A DNA stretch of 12,293 nucleotides from Anaerolineales bacterium (GTDB taxonomy: Bacteria; Chloroflexota; Anaerolineae; Anaerolineales; Villigracilaceae), in assembly GCA_017882065.1 (NCBI GenBank), contig JADGQD010000043.1:1-12293 (forward strand), written 5' to 3'. The position numbers and the translations under genes were made by a program. The notes below the pieces were generated by a model that saw nothing but the letters and a program-made list of their open reading frames with translations, ran no database searches and was not told the DNA's origin. The stretch's first letter is position 1, and every line of letters starts with the position of its first letter. This document shows, piece after piece, positions 1 through 7,185 of this stretch.

Positions 1-38
1 ACAATAACTATTCAGCTACAAGTTAGAGAATAAGTCTC

Positions 39-155
39 TTTGGTGATTTGAGCGACGAGGGTACACCCGGTCCCATCCCGAACCCGGAAGTTAAGCTCGC
101 CAGCGCCGATGGTACTTGGTGGGTAACTGCCTGGGAGAGTAGGTCATTGCCAAAG
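39..155 (+). rRNA. rrf: 5S ribosomal RNA
   Basis: The core matches bacterial 5S rRNA: the loop B/C segment ACACCCGGTCCCATCCCGAA, then CCCGGAAGTTAAGC, GCGCCGATGGTACT and GGGAGAGTAGG. Helix I is visible as the ends pairing (TTTGGTGAT near 39-47 with ATTGCCAAA near 146-154), and the pairing continues outward so that 33-43 and 150-160 are fully complementary, which suits precursor processing. A T-rich run (160-170) follows and may serve transcription termination. The length of about 117 nt is normal. No 16S or 23S sequence is in the window; a 23S gene may lie just to the left. Ends are good to a few bases. Confidence 0.95.
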
Positions 156-171
156 AGACTTTTCTTTTCTC

Positions 172-200
172 TTCTCATCAGTTCTTTCATAAGGTATAAT
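172..200 (+). promoter_or_regulatory. Possible sigma-70 promoter for the rpsU-infA leader
   Basis: A perfect -10 box TATAAT is at 195-200 and a weak -35 box TTCTCA (4 of 6 matches) at 172-177, with a 17-nt spacer. Transcription would start near 207, giving a leader of about 180 nt before the rpsU start. It lies just after the 5S gene, where a new promoter for the ribosomal-protein operon is expected. Confidence 0.5.
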
Positions 201-322
201 TCATTCGTTCACAGACCAGTCCGTGTCGATTGCCGTTTTGATCGTTTTCTCTGGCAGTCAAGGAGTGTGTGCAGCGCGAAATTCTTGATGATAGGTTAGT
301 ACTTATCCAAGTATTAAACGCC

Positions 323-355
323 CTCGGCTGTGTCTGTGATAAGCCGAGTTTTTGT
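323..355 (+). terminator. Terminator-like hairpin in the rpsU leader (possible attenuator)
   Basis: CTCGGCT (323-329) pairs with AGCCGAG (342-348) across a 12-nt loop, followed directly by TTTTTGTTT. The form is that of an intrinsic terminator, but it sits about 30 nt upstream of the rpsU start codon and downstream of the putative promoter at 172-200. It would either end a short leader RNA of about 145 nt or act as an attenuator for rpsU-infA. Confidence 0.6.
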
Positions 356-360
356 TTATT

Positions 361-378
361 CCTCCAAATGGAAGGAGG
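361..378 (+). promoter_or_regulatory. Shine-Dalgarno and possible masking hairpin of rpsU
   Basis: The Shine-Dalgarno core GGAGG (374-378) lies 8 nt before the TTG start of rpsU at 387. The complementary CCTCC (361-365) is 8 nt upstream of it, so the ribosome site can fold into a 5-bp hairpin. This site decides the choice of TTG as start, because no ATG or GTG lies at a proper distance in frame. Confidence 0.45.
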
Positions 379-386
379 TGAGGCAG

Positions 387-584
387 TTGACGGTCGTAAA
401 TTTACGCAATAATGAGTCTCAAGATCAATTGCTCAAGCGTTTCCGCAAAAAGATTGTAAAGAACGGTGTCTTGAGCACGGTGCGCCGTAAGCGCTGGTTT
501 GTGTCCAAGAGTGAGCAACGCCGTATGGATCAAAAAAAGGCTATCCGGCGTTACAAGCGGCGTGCTTATAAGGATTTTGAGTAA
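387..584 (+). CDS. rpsU: 30S ribosomal protein S21
   Basis: The 65-residue product starts TVVNLRNNESQDQLLKRFRK and continues with the basic stretch RRKRWFVSKSEQRR and the C-terminal KAIRRYKRRAYKD. This is the layout of bacterial S21, a small, very basic protein of the 30S platform that helps initiation through the 3' end of 16S rRNA. The start is the TTG at 387, placed 8 nt after GGAGG; the longer open frame upstream runs through the terminator-like hairpin and is not coding. Residue composition (many K and R) and length are normal for the family. It is followed after 26 nt by infA, so the two are almost certainly co-transcribed. The leader carries a terminator-like hairpin and a possible Shine-Dalgarno lock, which suggests controlled expression. 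Confidence 0.93.
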   Translation: MTVVNLRNNESQDQLLKRFRKKIVKNGVLSTVRRKRWFVSKSEQRRMDQKKAIRRYKRRAYKDFE

Positions 585-610
585 ACCAGCGGAACGGGAC
601 TGGAGGCTTT

Positions 611-859
611 ATGGCAAATGAAGATAAGATTCAGGTTGAGGGGCTGGTAATCGAGGCATTACCCGGGACTCAGTTCCGGGTCCGACTCGATAACGGGCAT
701 GAGGTTTTGGCCTATCTTTCGGGCAAGATGCGCAAGTATTACATCCGTATCCTGCTCGGGGATCATGTTAAGGTTGAGATGTCTCCCTACGATTTGACCC
801 GCGGACGTATCACCTATCGCCAGAAGAAGTCCGGCGGGGAACCTGAGGCGGTTGAATAA
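611..859 (+). CDS. infA: Translation initiation factor IF-1
   Basis: The 82-residue protein matches IF-1 nearly end to end: EDKIQVEGLVIEALPGTQFRV, then LDNGHEVLAYLSGKMRK, YYIRILLGDHVKVE and SPYDLTRGRITYR. It forms a single S1/OB-fold domain that binds the 30S A site during initiation. Residues 1-71 correspond to the usual IF-1 length; the last 11 residues (KKSGGEPEAVE) are a short acidic tail absent from the classic form. GGAGG (602-606) lies 4 nt before ATG. It is the second gene of the operon with rpsU and is followed by a strong terminator. Pairing with rpsU rather than with the main ribosomal-protein cluster is an unusual but plausible arrangement. Confidence 0.97.
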   Translation: MANEDKIQVEGLVIEALPGTQFRVRLDNGHEVLAYLSGKMRKYYIRILLGDHVKVEMSPYDLTRGRITYRQKKSGGEPEAVE

Positions 860-887
860 CCGGTTCCGTCTGCACTCATAGAAAAGG

Positions 888-920
888 ACAGCCCCTGCAT
901 TTGCAGGGGCTGTGTGTTTT
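888..920 (+). terminator. Intrinsic terminator after infA
   Basis: ACAGCCCCTGCA (888-899) and TGCAGGGGCTGT (902-913) form a perfect 12-bp GC-rich stem with a tiny loop, followed by GTGTTTT. It lies 28 nt past the infA stop and ends the rpsU-infA transcript. It also separates it from the convergent flavoprotein gene, whose stop is at 933; the minus-strand side has only a short T run. Confidence 0.9.
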
Positions 921-932
921 AATAGGCCGTTT

Positions 933-1934
933 TTACGGCAGAGATTTGAAGGAATTTAACACTTTCATGTAGTTTGCGCGTTCGAAGACGGCCGGTTCTT
1001 TAACCGACTTCTGGCTCAGGCTGCCTTTCATTTGCTTGATGGACTCGTAATCGTGACCGGTCATCCACTTTTCCAAGTCAGACAGGATGACGGGGACGCG
1101 GCCGATTCCTTTTGCAAGCAGTTCCGAGGCCGTCATTGCCACACTGGCACCGGCCATGCTGGCTTTAATTACATCTTCTGCAGTGTGGATGCCGCTGGTG
1201 AGTGCCAGGTCGGCGTTGATGTGTCCGTAGAGAATGGCGATCCAGCGCAAGGGCAGGCGTAGTTCGTTTGAGGTGCTTAAAACCAGGTTCGGGGCGACTT
1301 CCAGGGTTTCCAAGTCGAGGTCGGGCTGGTAGAAACGGTTGAAGAGCACCAGACCGTTTGCTCCGGCTTCGACCAGCCGTTTGGCGATGTTAGGGATGGC
1401 GGTAAAGAACGGGCTGAGTTTAACAGCGAGGGGAATTTTGATGCTATTGCGCACATCATGGACAAGAGTGATGTAGTTCTCTTCAATCTGGGTGGCAGTC
1501 AGCGCCGGGTCGGTGGGGAGGAAATAGAGATTGAGTTCCAGAGCATCTGCACCTGCATCTTCAATTTTTTTGGCATATTTGATCCAGCCACCAGTGGAGA
1601 CGCCGTTCAGGCTGCCGATGACGGGGATATTGACTGCCTGCTTGATTTTCTTGAGTGTTTCAACATAGGCATCTGGTTTGAGAGTGTAAGTTCCGCTCTG
1701 GGGATAGAATGAGTCAATTTCAGCAGAAGATTCTGAGCCATAAAAAAGGAAATGGTCCAACTCAAGGCTTTCGTGGATGACTTGTTCTTCAAAAAGCGAG
1801 TACATCACTATGGCCGCAATCCCGGCCTCTTCCAGTTTTTTGACGGTTTCCACTTTTTCCGACAGTGGCGAGGCAGACGCTACCAATGGGTTCTTGAGTT
1901 TGAGACCAAGATAGGTCGTTGAAAGGTCAACCAT
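933..1934 (-). CDS. Dihydroorotate dehydrogenase-like flavoprotein (catalytic base missing)
   Basis: The 333-residue product has the TIM-barrel layout of the dihydroorotate dehydrogenase family (COG0167): KNPLVASASPLSE near residues 14-26, GSLNG at 107-111, the conserved lysine in AVKLSP at 170-175, and the phosphate-binding region SGIHTAEDV..AGASVAM at 247-267. At the position of the LNxSCPN motif, which holds the catalytic Cys (class 1) or Ser (class 2), the sequence is LNLYFLPTDP (134-143), so the base is absent. FMN binding looks possible, dihydroorotate oxidation unlikely. The ATG at 1934 has AAAGGAG 5 nt upstream; a longer frame from 2120 overlaps nifJ and is rejected. It follows nifJ by 67 nt in the same direction, and from memory this pairing recurs in other phyla. 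The likely role is as a redox partner of pyruvate:ferredoxin oxidoreductase (inference). Confidence 0.85.
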   Translation of the reverse strand: MVDLSTTYLGLKLKNPLVASASPLSEKVETVKKLEEAGIAAIVMYSLFEEQVIHESLELDHFLFYGSESSAEIDSFYPQSGTYTLKPDAYVETLKKIKQAVNIPVIGSLNGVSTGGWIKYAKKIEDAGADALELNLYFLPTDPALTATQIEENYITLVHDVRNSIKIPLAVKLSPFFTAIPNIAKRLVEAGANGLVLFNRFYQPDLDLETLEVAPNLVLSTSNELRLPLRWIAILYGHINADLALTSGIHTAEDVIKASMAGASVAMTASELLAKGIGRVPVILSDLEKWMTGHDYESIKQMKGSLSQKSVKEPAVFERANYMKVLNSFKSLP

Positions 1935-1958
1935 TATTTCTCCTTTGCTTAGTTCTTT

Positions 1959-1997
1959 TTTAAAATGGGACAGAGTTTCACTCTGTCCCATTTTAAA
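1959..1997. repeat. Perfect 18-bp inverted repeat between nifJ and the flavoprotein gene
   Basis: TTTAAAATGGGACAGAGT (1959-1976) is exactly complementary to ACTCTGTCCCATTTTAAA (1980-1997), with a loop of only TTC. In the minus-strand transcript this hairpin falls between the nifJ stop (2002) and the Shine-Dalgarno site of the next gene (about 1941-1946). The T run inside the 3' arm is only four long, so termination would be partial at best. Roles in mRNA stability or in lowering downstream expression are possible; it could also be a dispersed repeat element. Confidence 0.85.
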
Positions 1998-2001
1998 CAC
2001 G

Positions 2002-5000
2002 TTATTTCTGTTCTGATGTTTCACCGTAGTGCATGGCAGCCAGCTGGGAATAGAAGTTCCAGCGGGCTTTGGCGTCTTGGCTGGACAGTTTAAGCAGAGT
2101 CTCAGCACGCGCTTCGTCACTCTGGGTCAACATGCGGAAGCGGTTCTCGTTGTACATGTACTGTTCCACCGGGATGGTCGGTTCCTTGCAGTCCACTTGC
2201 AGCGGGTTCTTGCCTTCGTCCGCCAGGCGCGGATCGTAGCGATAGAGCGGCCAGAGACCGGACTGGACGGCCAGTTTCTGCTGTTCGAGGCCTTTGGCCA
2301 TGTCAATGCCGTGGGCGATGCAGTGGCTGTAAGCGATAATGATGGACGGGCCGTTGTAGGCCTCGGCTTCGATGAAGGCTTTCAGCGTGTGCTGGTCACT
2401 GTAACCCATGGCGACGCGCGCCACATAGACATAGCCGTAAGCAATGGCCATCAGGCCCAGGTCTTTCTTTGAAAGGCCCTTGCCTGATGCTGCAAAGCGG
2501 GCCACAGCGCCGCGCGGTGTGGCCTTGGAAGCCTGGCCGCCGGTATTCGAGTAGACCTCCGTGTCGAGCACCAGTAAATTGACGTTGCGGCCGGTGGACA
2601 GAACATGGTCGAGACCACCGTAACCAATGTCATAAGCCCAACCATCGCCACCAATAATCCAGACCGACTTCTTGGCGAACGAGTCAGCGATGGCAGCCAG
2701 GTTCTTGGCCTGCGGGTTCTTGGAGTGGGCAAGTTTCTGCTTGAGGGCTTCGACGCGCTCGCGTTGTTGCTTGATGCCCAGGTCGGTGGTCTGGTCGGCT
2801 TTGAGCAGGCTGTCCACGAGGTTCTGGCCGAGTTCGTTGACGAAGGTCGGCAGGATATCGCTGGCATATTCGAGTTGCTTGTCCAGCGTAAGGCGGAAGC
2901 CCAGGCCGAACTCAGCATTGTCTTCGAACAGCGAGTTGGACCAAGCCGGGCCGCGTCCGTCTTTGTTGAATGTGTAGGGTGTCGTCGGCAGGTTGCCGCC
3001 ATAGATGGAGGTACAGCCTGTGGCATTGGCGATAATGGCGCGGTCGCCAAACAACTGCGACATCAGTTTTATATAAGGCGTTTCACCGCAACCTGCGCAC
3101 GCCCCTGAGAACTCGAAGAGCGGTTCGAGCAGTTGCGAGTTCTTGATGGTGCCGAGGTTAATGGCTGTGCGGTCAGTTTCAGGCAGGGACAGGAAGAACT
3201 CCCAGTTTGGAACTTCGGTTTCGCGCAGTGGCGGCTGTGGAGCCATGTTGATGGATTTGCGGGCCGGGTTGGTCTTATCCTTGGCCGGGCAAGCTTCCAC
3301 GCACAACGTGCAGCCGGTGCAATCCTCTGGCGCCACCTGGACGGTATAGGCCATGCCAGGGAATTCCTTGAACTTGGAGTCCATGGACTTGAAGGTCTTC
3401 GGGGCCTTCTCGAGGAATTTCTTATCGTATACCTTGTGCCGGATTACTGCATGCGGGCAGACAAAGACGCACTTGCCGCACTGGATGCACAGGTCGGGTT
3501 CCCAGGCCGGGATTTCCAAGGCGATATTGCGCTTCTCCCACTTGGCCGTGCCGGTGGGGAAGGTGCCATCCACGGGCATGGCAGACACCGGGATCGTATC
3601 GCCTTCGAAGGCGATCATTGGACCGAGCACGTCGCGCACAAAGGCTGGCGCTTCTGCCGGGACCGGGGCGCGGCGGGTGAAAGTGCTGGTCACTTTACCG
3701 GGCACCTTGACCTCATGCAGGTTGACCAGAGTCTGATCTACTGCCGCGTAGTTCTTCAGGACGACGGCTTCGCCGCGTTTGCCATAGGTCTTCTCGATGG
3801 CTTTCTTAATCTGCTCGATGGCCTCGTCGCGCGGCAGGATGCCGGAAATGGCGAAGAAGCAGGTCTGCATGATGGTATTGACGCGGCTGCCCATACCGGT
3901 CTTTTCGGCTACATCATAGGCATTGATCGTGTAGAACCTGAGTTTCTTCTCGATAATGTCTTTCTGAACTTCTTGCGGCAGCTTATCCCAGATTTCCTCC
4001 GGGCCATACAGACTGTTCACAAGAAAAACCGCGCCAGGCTGGGCGTATTTGGTTAAGTCAAAGCGCTCCAGGAAGCTGAACTGGTGGCAGGCGACGAAGT
4101 TGGCGGTGTTGGGGGTGATCAGGTATGGGGCCTGGATCGGTTTGGGGCCAAAGCGCAGGTGTGAGACCGTCAAAGTGCCGGCTTTTTTGGAGTCGTAGTA
4201 GAAATAGCCCTGGGCGTTGTTGTTAGTCTCTTCGCCGATGATTTTGATCGAATTCTTGTTTGCGCCGACAGTACCATCCGAACCCAGACCGAAGAAGAGG
4301 CAGCGCACGGTCTCAGGATGCTCAACTGAGAAATTCTGGTCGTAATCCAGGCTGGAGTGGGTCACGTCTTCGTTGATACCGACCACGAAATGATTTTTTG
4401 GGTTGGCTTTCTTGAGTTCGTCGAAGACGGCCTTGACCATGGCCGGGGTAAATTCTTTTGATGACAGCCCATAGCGTCCGCCAATAACCTTAATACCCTG
4501 CCATCCATTCTCGAACAGGGTGCTGGTTACATCCAGATAGAGCGGTTCGCCAGATGCGCCGGGTTCCTTGGTGCGGTCGAGCACGGCAATGGATTTGACG
4601 GTCTTGGGCAGGGACTTGAGAAACGCAGTTGTGTCGAACGGGCGGTACAGCCGCACGCGGATGACACCGACTTTTTCACCCTTCTCAACAAGATAGTGCA
4701 CGGTTGCTTCGGCGGTCTCGCCGCCGGAAGCCATAATGATGACCACGCGCTCAGCATCCGGAGCACCTGCATAATCGAACAGGTGATAGGCACGGCCGGT
4801 CAGCTTGGCGAACTTGTCCATCGCTTTCTGGACGATGCCAGGGACTTTGGTGTAGAACGGGTTGATGGCCTCGCGCGCCTGGAAGAATACATCCGGGTTT
4901 TGAGCGGAACCGCGCAGTACTGGATGATTGGGCGAAAGGGCGCGGGCGCGGTGGGCGCGGACGAGCTCATCGTCAATCATTGCCCGTAAGTCGTCATCAT

Positions 5001-5559
5001 TCAACTGCTCGATTTTATCCACTTCGTGCGAGGTGCGGAAGCCATCGAAGAAGTGCAGGAACGGCACACGCGCTTCCAGCGTAGCGGCCTGGGCAATCAA
5101 TGCCATATCGTGCGCTTCCTGTACCGATCCGGAGGGAAGCATCGCCCAGCCGGTCTGACGGACGGCCATCACGTCGGAGTGGTCGCCGAAGATCGAGAGG
5201 GCATGGGTTGCTACAGAACGTGCCGACACGTGGAAAACAGTGCTGGTTAATTCCCCGGCGATCTTGAACATATTAGGGATCATCAGCAGTAAGCCCTGGC
5301 TGGCTGTGAAAGTGGTGGTCAGTGCACCGGTCTGGAGTGCTCCGTGGACTGCGCCGGAGGCACCGCCTTCGGATTGCATCTCTACTACCAGCGGGACGGT
5401 TCCCCAGATGTTCTTGCGCTTAATCGCCGACCAGTCGTCGGCAAACTCCCCCATATTGGAAGAGGGTGTGATCGGATAGATTGCGCAGATTTCATTGGTG
5501 CGATGGGCGATTGAAGCGGTGGCTTCATTCCCATCAATCGTAACCTTTTTGCGTTCCAT
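2002..5559 (-). CDS. nifJ: Pyruvate:ferredoxin (flavodoxin) oxidoreductase
   Basis: The 1185-residue protein is a full-length single-chain enzyme of the pyruvate:ferredoxin oxidoreductase family (usual length about 1170-1230), which converts pyruvate and CoA to acetyl-CoA, CO2 and reduced ferredoxin in the cytoplasm. Visible parts in order: the N-terminal YPITPSSNMGE; two 4Fe-4S ferredoxin motifs, CIQCGKCVFVCP (from residue about 691) and CTGCTLCVEACP (from about 747); CAGCGETPYIKL (from about 821), giving the proximal-cluster cysteines, with ATGCTSIYGGNLPTTPYT; and the thiamine-diphosphate region GGDGWAYDIGYGG (about 970) with DTEVYSNTGGQASK. The ATG at 5559 is preceded by AAGGAG at 9 nt; the frame extends 21 codons further but without such a site. 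It implies oxygen-sensitive fermentative or acetogen-like carbon metabolism. The dihydroorotate-dehydrogenase-like gene follows. Confidence 0.97.
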   Translation of the reverse strand: MERKKVTIDGNEATASIAHRTNEICAIYPITPSSNMGEFADDWSAIKRKNIWGTVPLVVEMQSEGGASGAVHGALQTGALTTTFTASQGLLLMIPNMFKIAGELTSTVFHVSARSVATHALSIFGDHSDVMAVRQTGWAMLPSGSVQEAHDMALIAQAATLEARVPFLHFFDGFRTSHEVDKIEQLNDDDLRAMIDDELVRAHRARALSPNHPVLRGSAQNPDVFFQAREAINPFYTKVPGIVQKAMDKFAKLTGRAYHLFDYAGAPDAERVVIIMASGGETAEATVHYLVEKGEKVGVIRVRLYRPFDTTAFLKSLPKTVKSIAVLDRTKEPGASGEPLYLDVTSTLFENGWQGIKVIGGRYGLSSKEFTPAMVKAVFDELKKANPKNHFVVGINEDVTHSSLDYDQNFSVEHPETVRCLFFGLGSDGTVGANKNSIKIIGEETNNNAQGYFYYDSKKAGTLTVSHLRFGPKPIQAPYLITPNTANFVACHQFSFLERFDLTKYAQPGAVFLVNSLYGPEEIWDKLPQEVQKDIIEKKLRFYTINAYDVAEKTGMGSRVNTIMQTCFFAISGILPRDEAIEQIKKAIEKTYGKRGEAVVLKNYAAVDQTLVNLHEVKVPGKVTSTFTRRAPVPAEAPAFVRDVLGPMIAFEGDTIPVSAMPVDGTFPTGTAKWEKRNIALEIPAWEPDLCIQCGKCVFVCPHAVIRHKVYDKKFLEKAPKTFKSMDSKFKEFPGMAYTVQVAPEDCTGCTLCVEACPAKDKTNPARKSINMAPQPPLRETEVPNWEFFLSLPETDRTAINLGTIKNSQLLEPLFEFSGACAGCGETPYIKLMSQLFGDRAIIANATGCTSIYGGNLPTTPYTFNKDGRGPAWSNSLFEDNAEFGLGFRLTLDKQLEYASDILPTFVNELGQNLVDSLLKADQTTDLGIKQQRERVEALKQKLAHSKNPQAKNLAAIADSFAKKSVWIIGGDGWAYDIGYGGLDHVLSTGRNVNLLVLDTEVYSNTGGQASKATPRGAVARFAASGKGLSKKDLGLMAIAYGYVYVARVAMGYSDQHTLKAFIEAEAYNGPSIIIAYSHCIAHGIDMAKGLEQQKLAVQSGLWPLYRYDPRLADEGKNPLQVDCKEPTIPVEQYMYNENRFRMLTQSDEARAETLLKLSSQDAKARWNFYSQLAAMHYGETSEQK

Positions 5560-5585
5560 ATAACTTTTCTCCTTCAAATAGGATA

Positions 5586-5603
5586 ACACAGGCAATTCTG
5601 TGT
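5586..5603. promoter_or_regulatory. Small dyad in the nifJ leader
   Basis: ACACAG (5586-5591) and CTGTGT (5598-5603) form a 6-bp inverted repeat with a 6-nt centre, about 27-44 bp upstream of the nifJ ATG and just upstream of its Shine-Dalgarno site. It could be an operator half-site pair or a small leader hairpin. It does not match the Rex or FNR consensus well. Confidence 0.3.
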
Positions 5604-5659
5604 ATGTCTGATGTACCAACATATGAGTGTATTCCCCCGGGTTTACCAGCGATAGTTAT

Positions 5660-5690
5660 TTTATACATAAATACTACTGCGACTTGTCAC
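5660..5690 (-). promoter_or_regulatory. nifJ: Possible nifJ promoter
   Basis: On the minus strand GTGACA (5685-5690, 5 of 6 matches to the -35 box) is followed after 19 nt by TATAAA (5660-5665). The spacer is longer than the usual 17 nt, so the match is tentative. The 143-bp gap between the Nudix gene and nifJ is AT-rich around this point, and a highly expressed metabolic gene would need its own promoter here. Confidence 0.3.
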
Positions 5691-5702
5691 CAAAAAACGG
5701 CT

Positions 5703-6239
5703 CTATTTTTGCTTTTCCAGGTGCTCGCGTGCAAGAAGGAACGCTGCCAGCGACTTCGCATCCGGGATTTCGCCGCGTTTACACATTGCCAATGCCTCGG
5801 CTAACGGGACGTGCTCGACGGAAAGGAACTCGTCGGCGTCGGCCTCCAACGGGTCGTAACGCAAGTCGGTCGCCAGGTAGACATGCATATATTCGGTGGA
5901 GTAACCGGGAGCCAGATAGAATCCGCCCAGGGGTTCCAATCTCCCCGCGGCCATGCCCGTCTCTTCCCGGATCTCGCGCCGGGCGCATGCCTCCGGGGAT
6001 TCACCCTCATCCAGGGTCCCGGCGGGCAGTTCCAGGAGATCCAGTCCCGCTGCGTGCCGGTACTGGCGGACGAAAAGCAAATGACCGTTAGCGTCCAATG
6101 GCAGGATAATAACCGACCCGACGTGTTCCACGATGTCGATCCTGGTCTCACGACCATCTGGCAGGCGCAGGGTGTCGCGTCGGATGGTGAAAGCTCGGCC
6201 CGAGTAGATGCTCTCGGATCTCAGGAGTTCAAACGGCAT
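5703..6239 (-). CDS. Nudix hydrolase, ADP-ribose pyrophosphatase type
   Basis: The 178-residue protein contains a perfect Nudix box G-x5-E-x7-REIREETGM (from about residue 75), preceded by LDLLELPAG. A proline sits 15 residues after the box (FYLAPGYSTE), which is the feature that marks ADP-ribose pyrophosphatases within the family. Expected reaction: ADP-ribose to AMP and ribose 5-phosphate, using Mg2+ held by the glutamates of the box. The N-terminal part (ESIYSGRAFTIRRDTLRLPDG) is the usual dimerising beta-sheet. ATG at 6239 has GGAG 7 nt upstream. It lies downstream of the LysM gene, beyond a terminator, so it probably has its own weak promoter or receives read-through. Other nucleoside-diphosphate sugars are possible substrates. 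Confidence 0.9.
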   Translation of the reverse strand: MPFELLRSESIYSGRAFTIRRDTLRLPDGRETRIDIVEHVGSVIILPLDANGHLLFVRQYRHAAGLDLLELPAGTLDEGESPEACARREIREETGMAAGRLEPLGGFYLAPGYSTEYMHVYLATDLRYDPLEADADEFLSVEHVPLAEALAMCKRGEIPDAKSLAAFLLAREHLEKQK

Positions 6240-6250
6240 CTCGACTCTCC

Positions 6251-6284
6251 AAAATAATACCCAGGCGAAATCCTTTCGCCTGGG
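6251..6284 (-). terminator. Intrinsic terminator after the LysM lipoprotein gene
   Basis: CCCAGGCGAAA and TTTCGCCTGGG (6260-6284) form a perfect 11-bp stem with a 3-nt loop. On the minus strand it is followed by TATTATTTT and begins about 24 nt after the LysM stop codon. It lies entirely between the LysM and Nudix genes and largely uncouples them. Confidence 0.8.
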
Positions 6285-6307
6285 CGGATAAAAAAAGTTT
6301 TCATAGT

Positions 6308-6997
6308 TTAAGGGATATTCAGGATTCGTCCGGTTGTCAGCGGAGAGGACAATGACAGACCATTTGCGGCGGCGATGGAGGTTGGGTCAATGTCGCCAAA
6401 GTAGCATGCGATGCCATAGATCGTGTCGTCAACAGCTACAGTATACTGAGTCGGGTGCGTATGCAGAGCACGGTTACCTGGAAAAGAACCCGTTTGGGGG
6501 ATACTTAATTGCGAGCCAGGCTGTAGGATTTGCCCCTGGCTAAAGCCATTCAAAGCCAACAAATCGTCCGGGTTGACGTTGAAGCGGCGGGCAATGCAAT
6601 AAGGGAACTCACCTGGCATGAGAGTGTAAGTTGCGGGACGCCCGGGTGTCGCAGTAGGCACAATGACAACCGGTGTGATTCCTGGTGCCGGTGTGGTGGC
6701 AAACCCGGTTGGTGGTACCAGGGGGGTGCTCACTGTGCCAACCAGCGTGGTGGTGGGGAGGCTGCTACCAGGAGTAATTGCCTGTGCTATGGCCGTCATC
6801 GTCTGTATCATTTGTGTGGTACCGATCATTTGTACTTGACCCATGCCGGTTGGCAGTACCACTGCAGCAGTAGCGATGGTCCCGGTCGGTGTAGCTGTGG
6901 ATGTCAGCGGCGCTTGAGAAGCGGCGCGCTGACAGGAAACTAGCAACAACATTGCTGCCAGACTAAGCATGAATATCAACGATAATTTCTTGAACAT
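6308..6997 (-). CDS. LysM-domain lipoprotein
   Basis: The 229-residue product has a lipoprotein signal: a charged start (MFKK), a hydrophobic stretch and a lipobox LVSC with the cysteine at residue 22. From there to about 120 it is a low-complexity linker rich in Thr, Pro, Ala and Ser, with many short TP repeats. Two LysM peptidoglycan-binding modules follow, about 123-167 (YTLMPGEFPYCIARRFNVNP..) and 184-229 (YTVAVDDTIYGIACYFGDID..), the second ending at the C-terminus. There is no catalytic domain, so it probably anchors to or senses the cell wall or surface layer. ATG at 6997 is preceded by GAGGAGG at 5 nt, with a good promoter upstream and a terminator downstream, so it is probably a single-gene unit. 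Substrate and partner are unknown. Confidence 0.88.
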   Translation of the reverse strand: MFKKLSLIFMLSLAAMLLLVSCQRAASQAPLTSTATPTGTIATAAVVLPTGMGQVQMIGTTQMIQTMTAIAQAITPGSSLPTTTLVGTVSTPLVPPTGFATTPAPGITPVVIVPTATPGRPATYTLMPGEFPYCIARRFNVNPDDLLALNGFSQGQILQPGSQLSIPQTGSFPGNRALHTHPTQYTVAVDDTIYGIACYFGDIDPTSIAAANGLSLSSPLTTGRILNIP

Positions 6998-7043
6998 GGT
7001 TTCCTCCTCAAAAACGGTCTTCCTTTTATAGGATTCTAGGGTG

Positions 7044-7072
7044 ATACTAGCACAACCTTTCTATATCGTCAA
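7044..7072 (-). promoter_or_regulatory. Sigma-70 promoter of the LysM lipoprotein gene
   Basis: On the minus strand TTGACG (7067-7072) is followed after exactly 17 nt by TAGTAT (7044-7049), with TGC just before the -10 box as in extended -10 promoters. Transcription would start near 7037, about 40 nt upstream of the ATG. Confidence 0.75.
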
Positions 7073-7145
7073 GCGGAAGGTTGAGGGGTGTGGCTAAAAC
7101 GTGAGCAAAAAAGCATCACCATGGCCCCCTGCTGTATGACAAGAA

Positions 7146-7185
7146 CACGAAGTTCGTAGAGTAAAAACGAAGGAAAATCTTCGTG
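7146..7185. repeat. Cluster of short ACGAAG inverted repeats
   Basis: CACGAAG (7146-7152) and CTTCGTG (7179-7185) are complementary, and a third copy ACGAAG (about 7168-7173) plus the small palindrome ACGAAGTTCGT lie within them. The 296-bp gap between the LysM and dtd genes holds this, the LysM promoter and the dtd terminator, and no recognisable gene. It may be a decayed dispersed repeat. Confidence 0.35.

Noticed and set aside
48..299. Open frame across the 5S gene
   Set aside because: It begins inside the 5S rRNA and has no protein similarity; the frame is open by chance.
269..412. Possible 47-codon leader peptide starting at GTG 269 before rpsU
   Set aside because: AAGGAG is only 3 nt from the GTG, the frame crosses the terminator hairpin and the rpsU start, and the peptide shows no recognisable pattern.
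1962..1994. Resemblance of GACAGAGT..ACTCTGTC to the primate Alu repeat, suggesting contamination
   Set aside because: The match is limited to a short palindromic core, lies neatly between two bacterial genes and lacks any flanking Alu sequence.
1935..2120. N-terminal extension of the flavoprotein overlapping nifJ
   Set aside because: It would run through the palindrome and nifJ coding sequence; ATG 1934 has a good ribosome site and the family starts there.
2029..4056. Long plus-strand open frames opposite nifJ
   Set aside because: They are antisense shadows of a strongly conserved gene, have no ribosome sites and show no domain.
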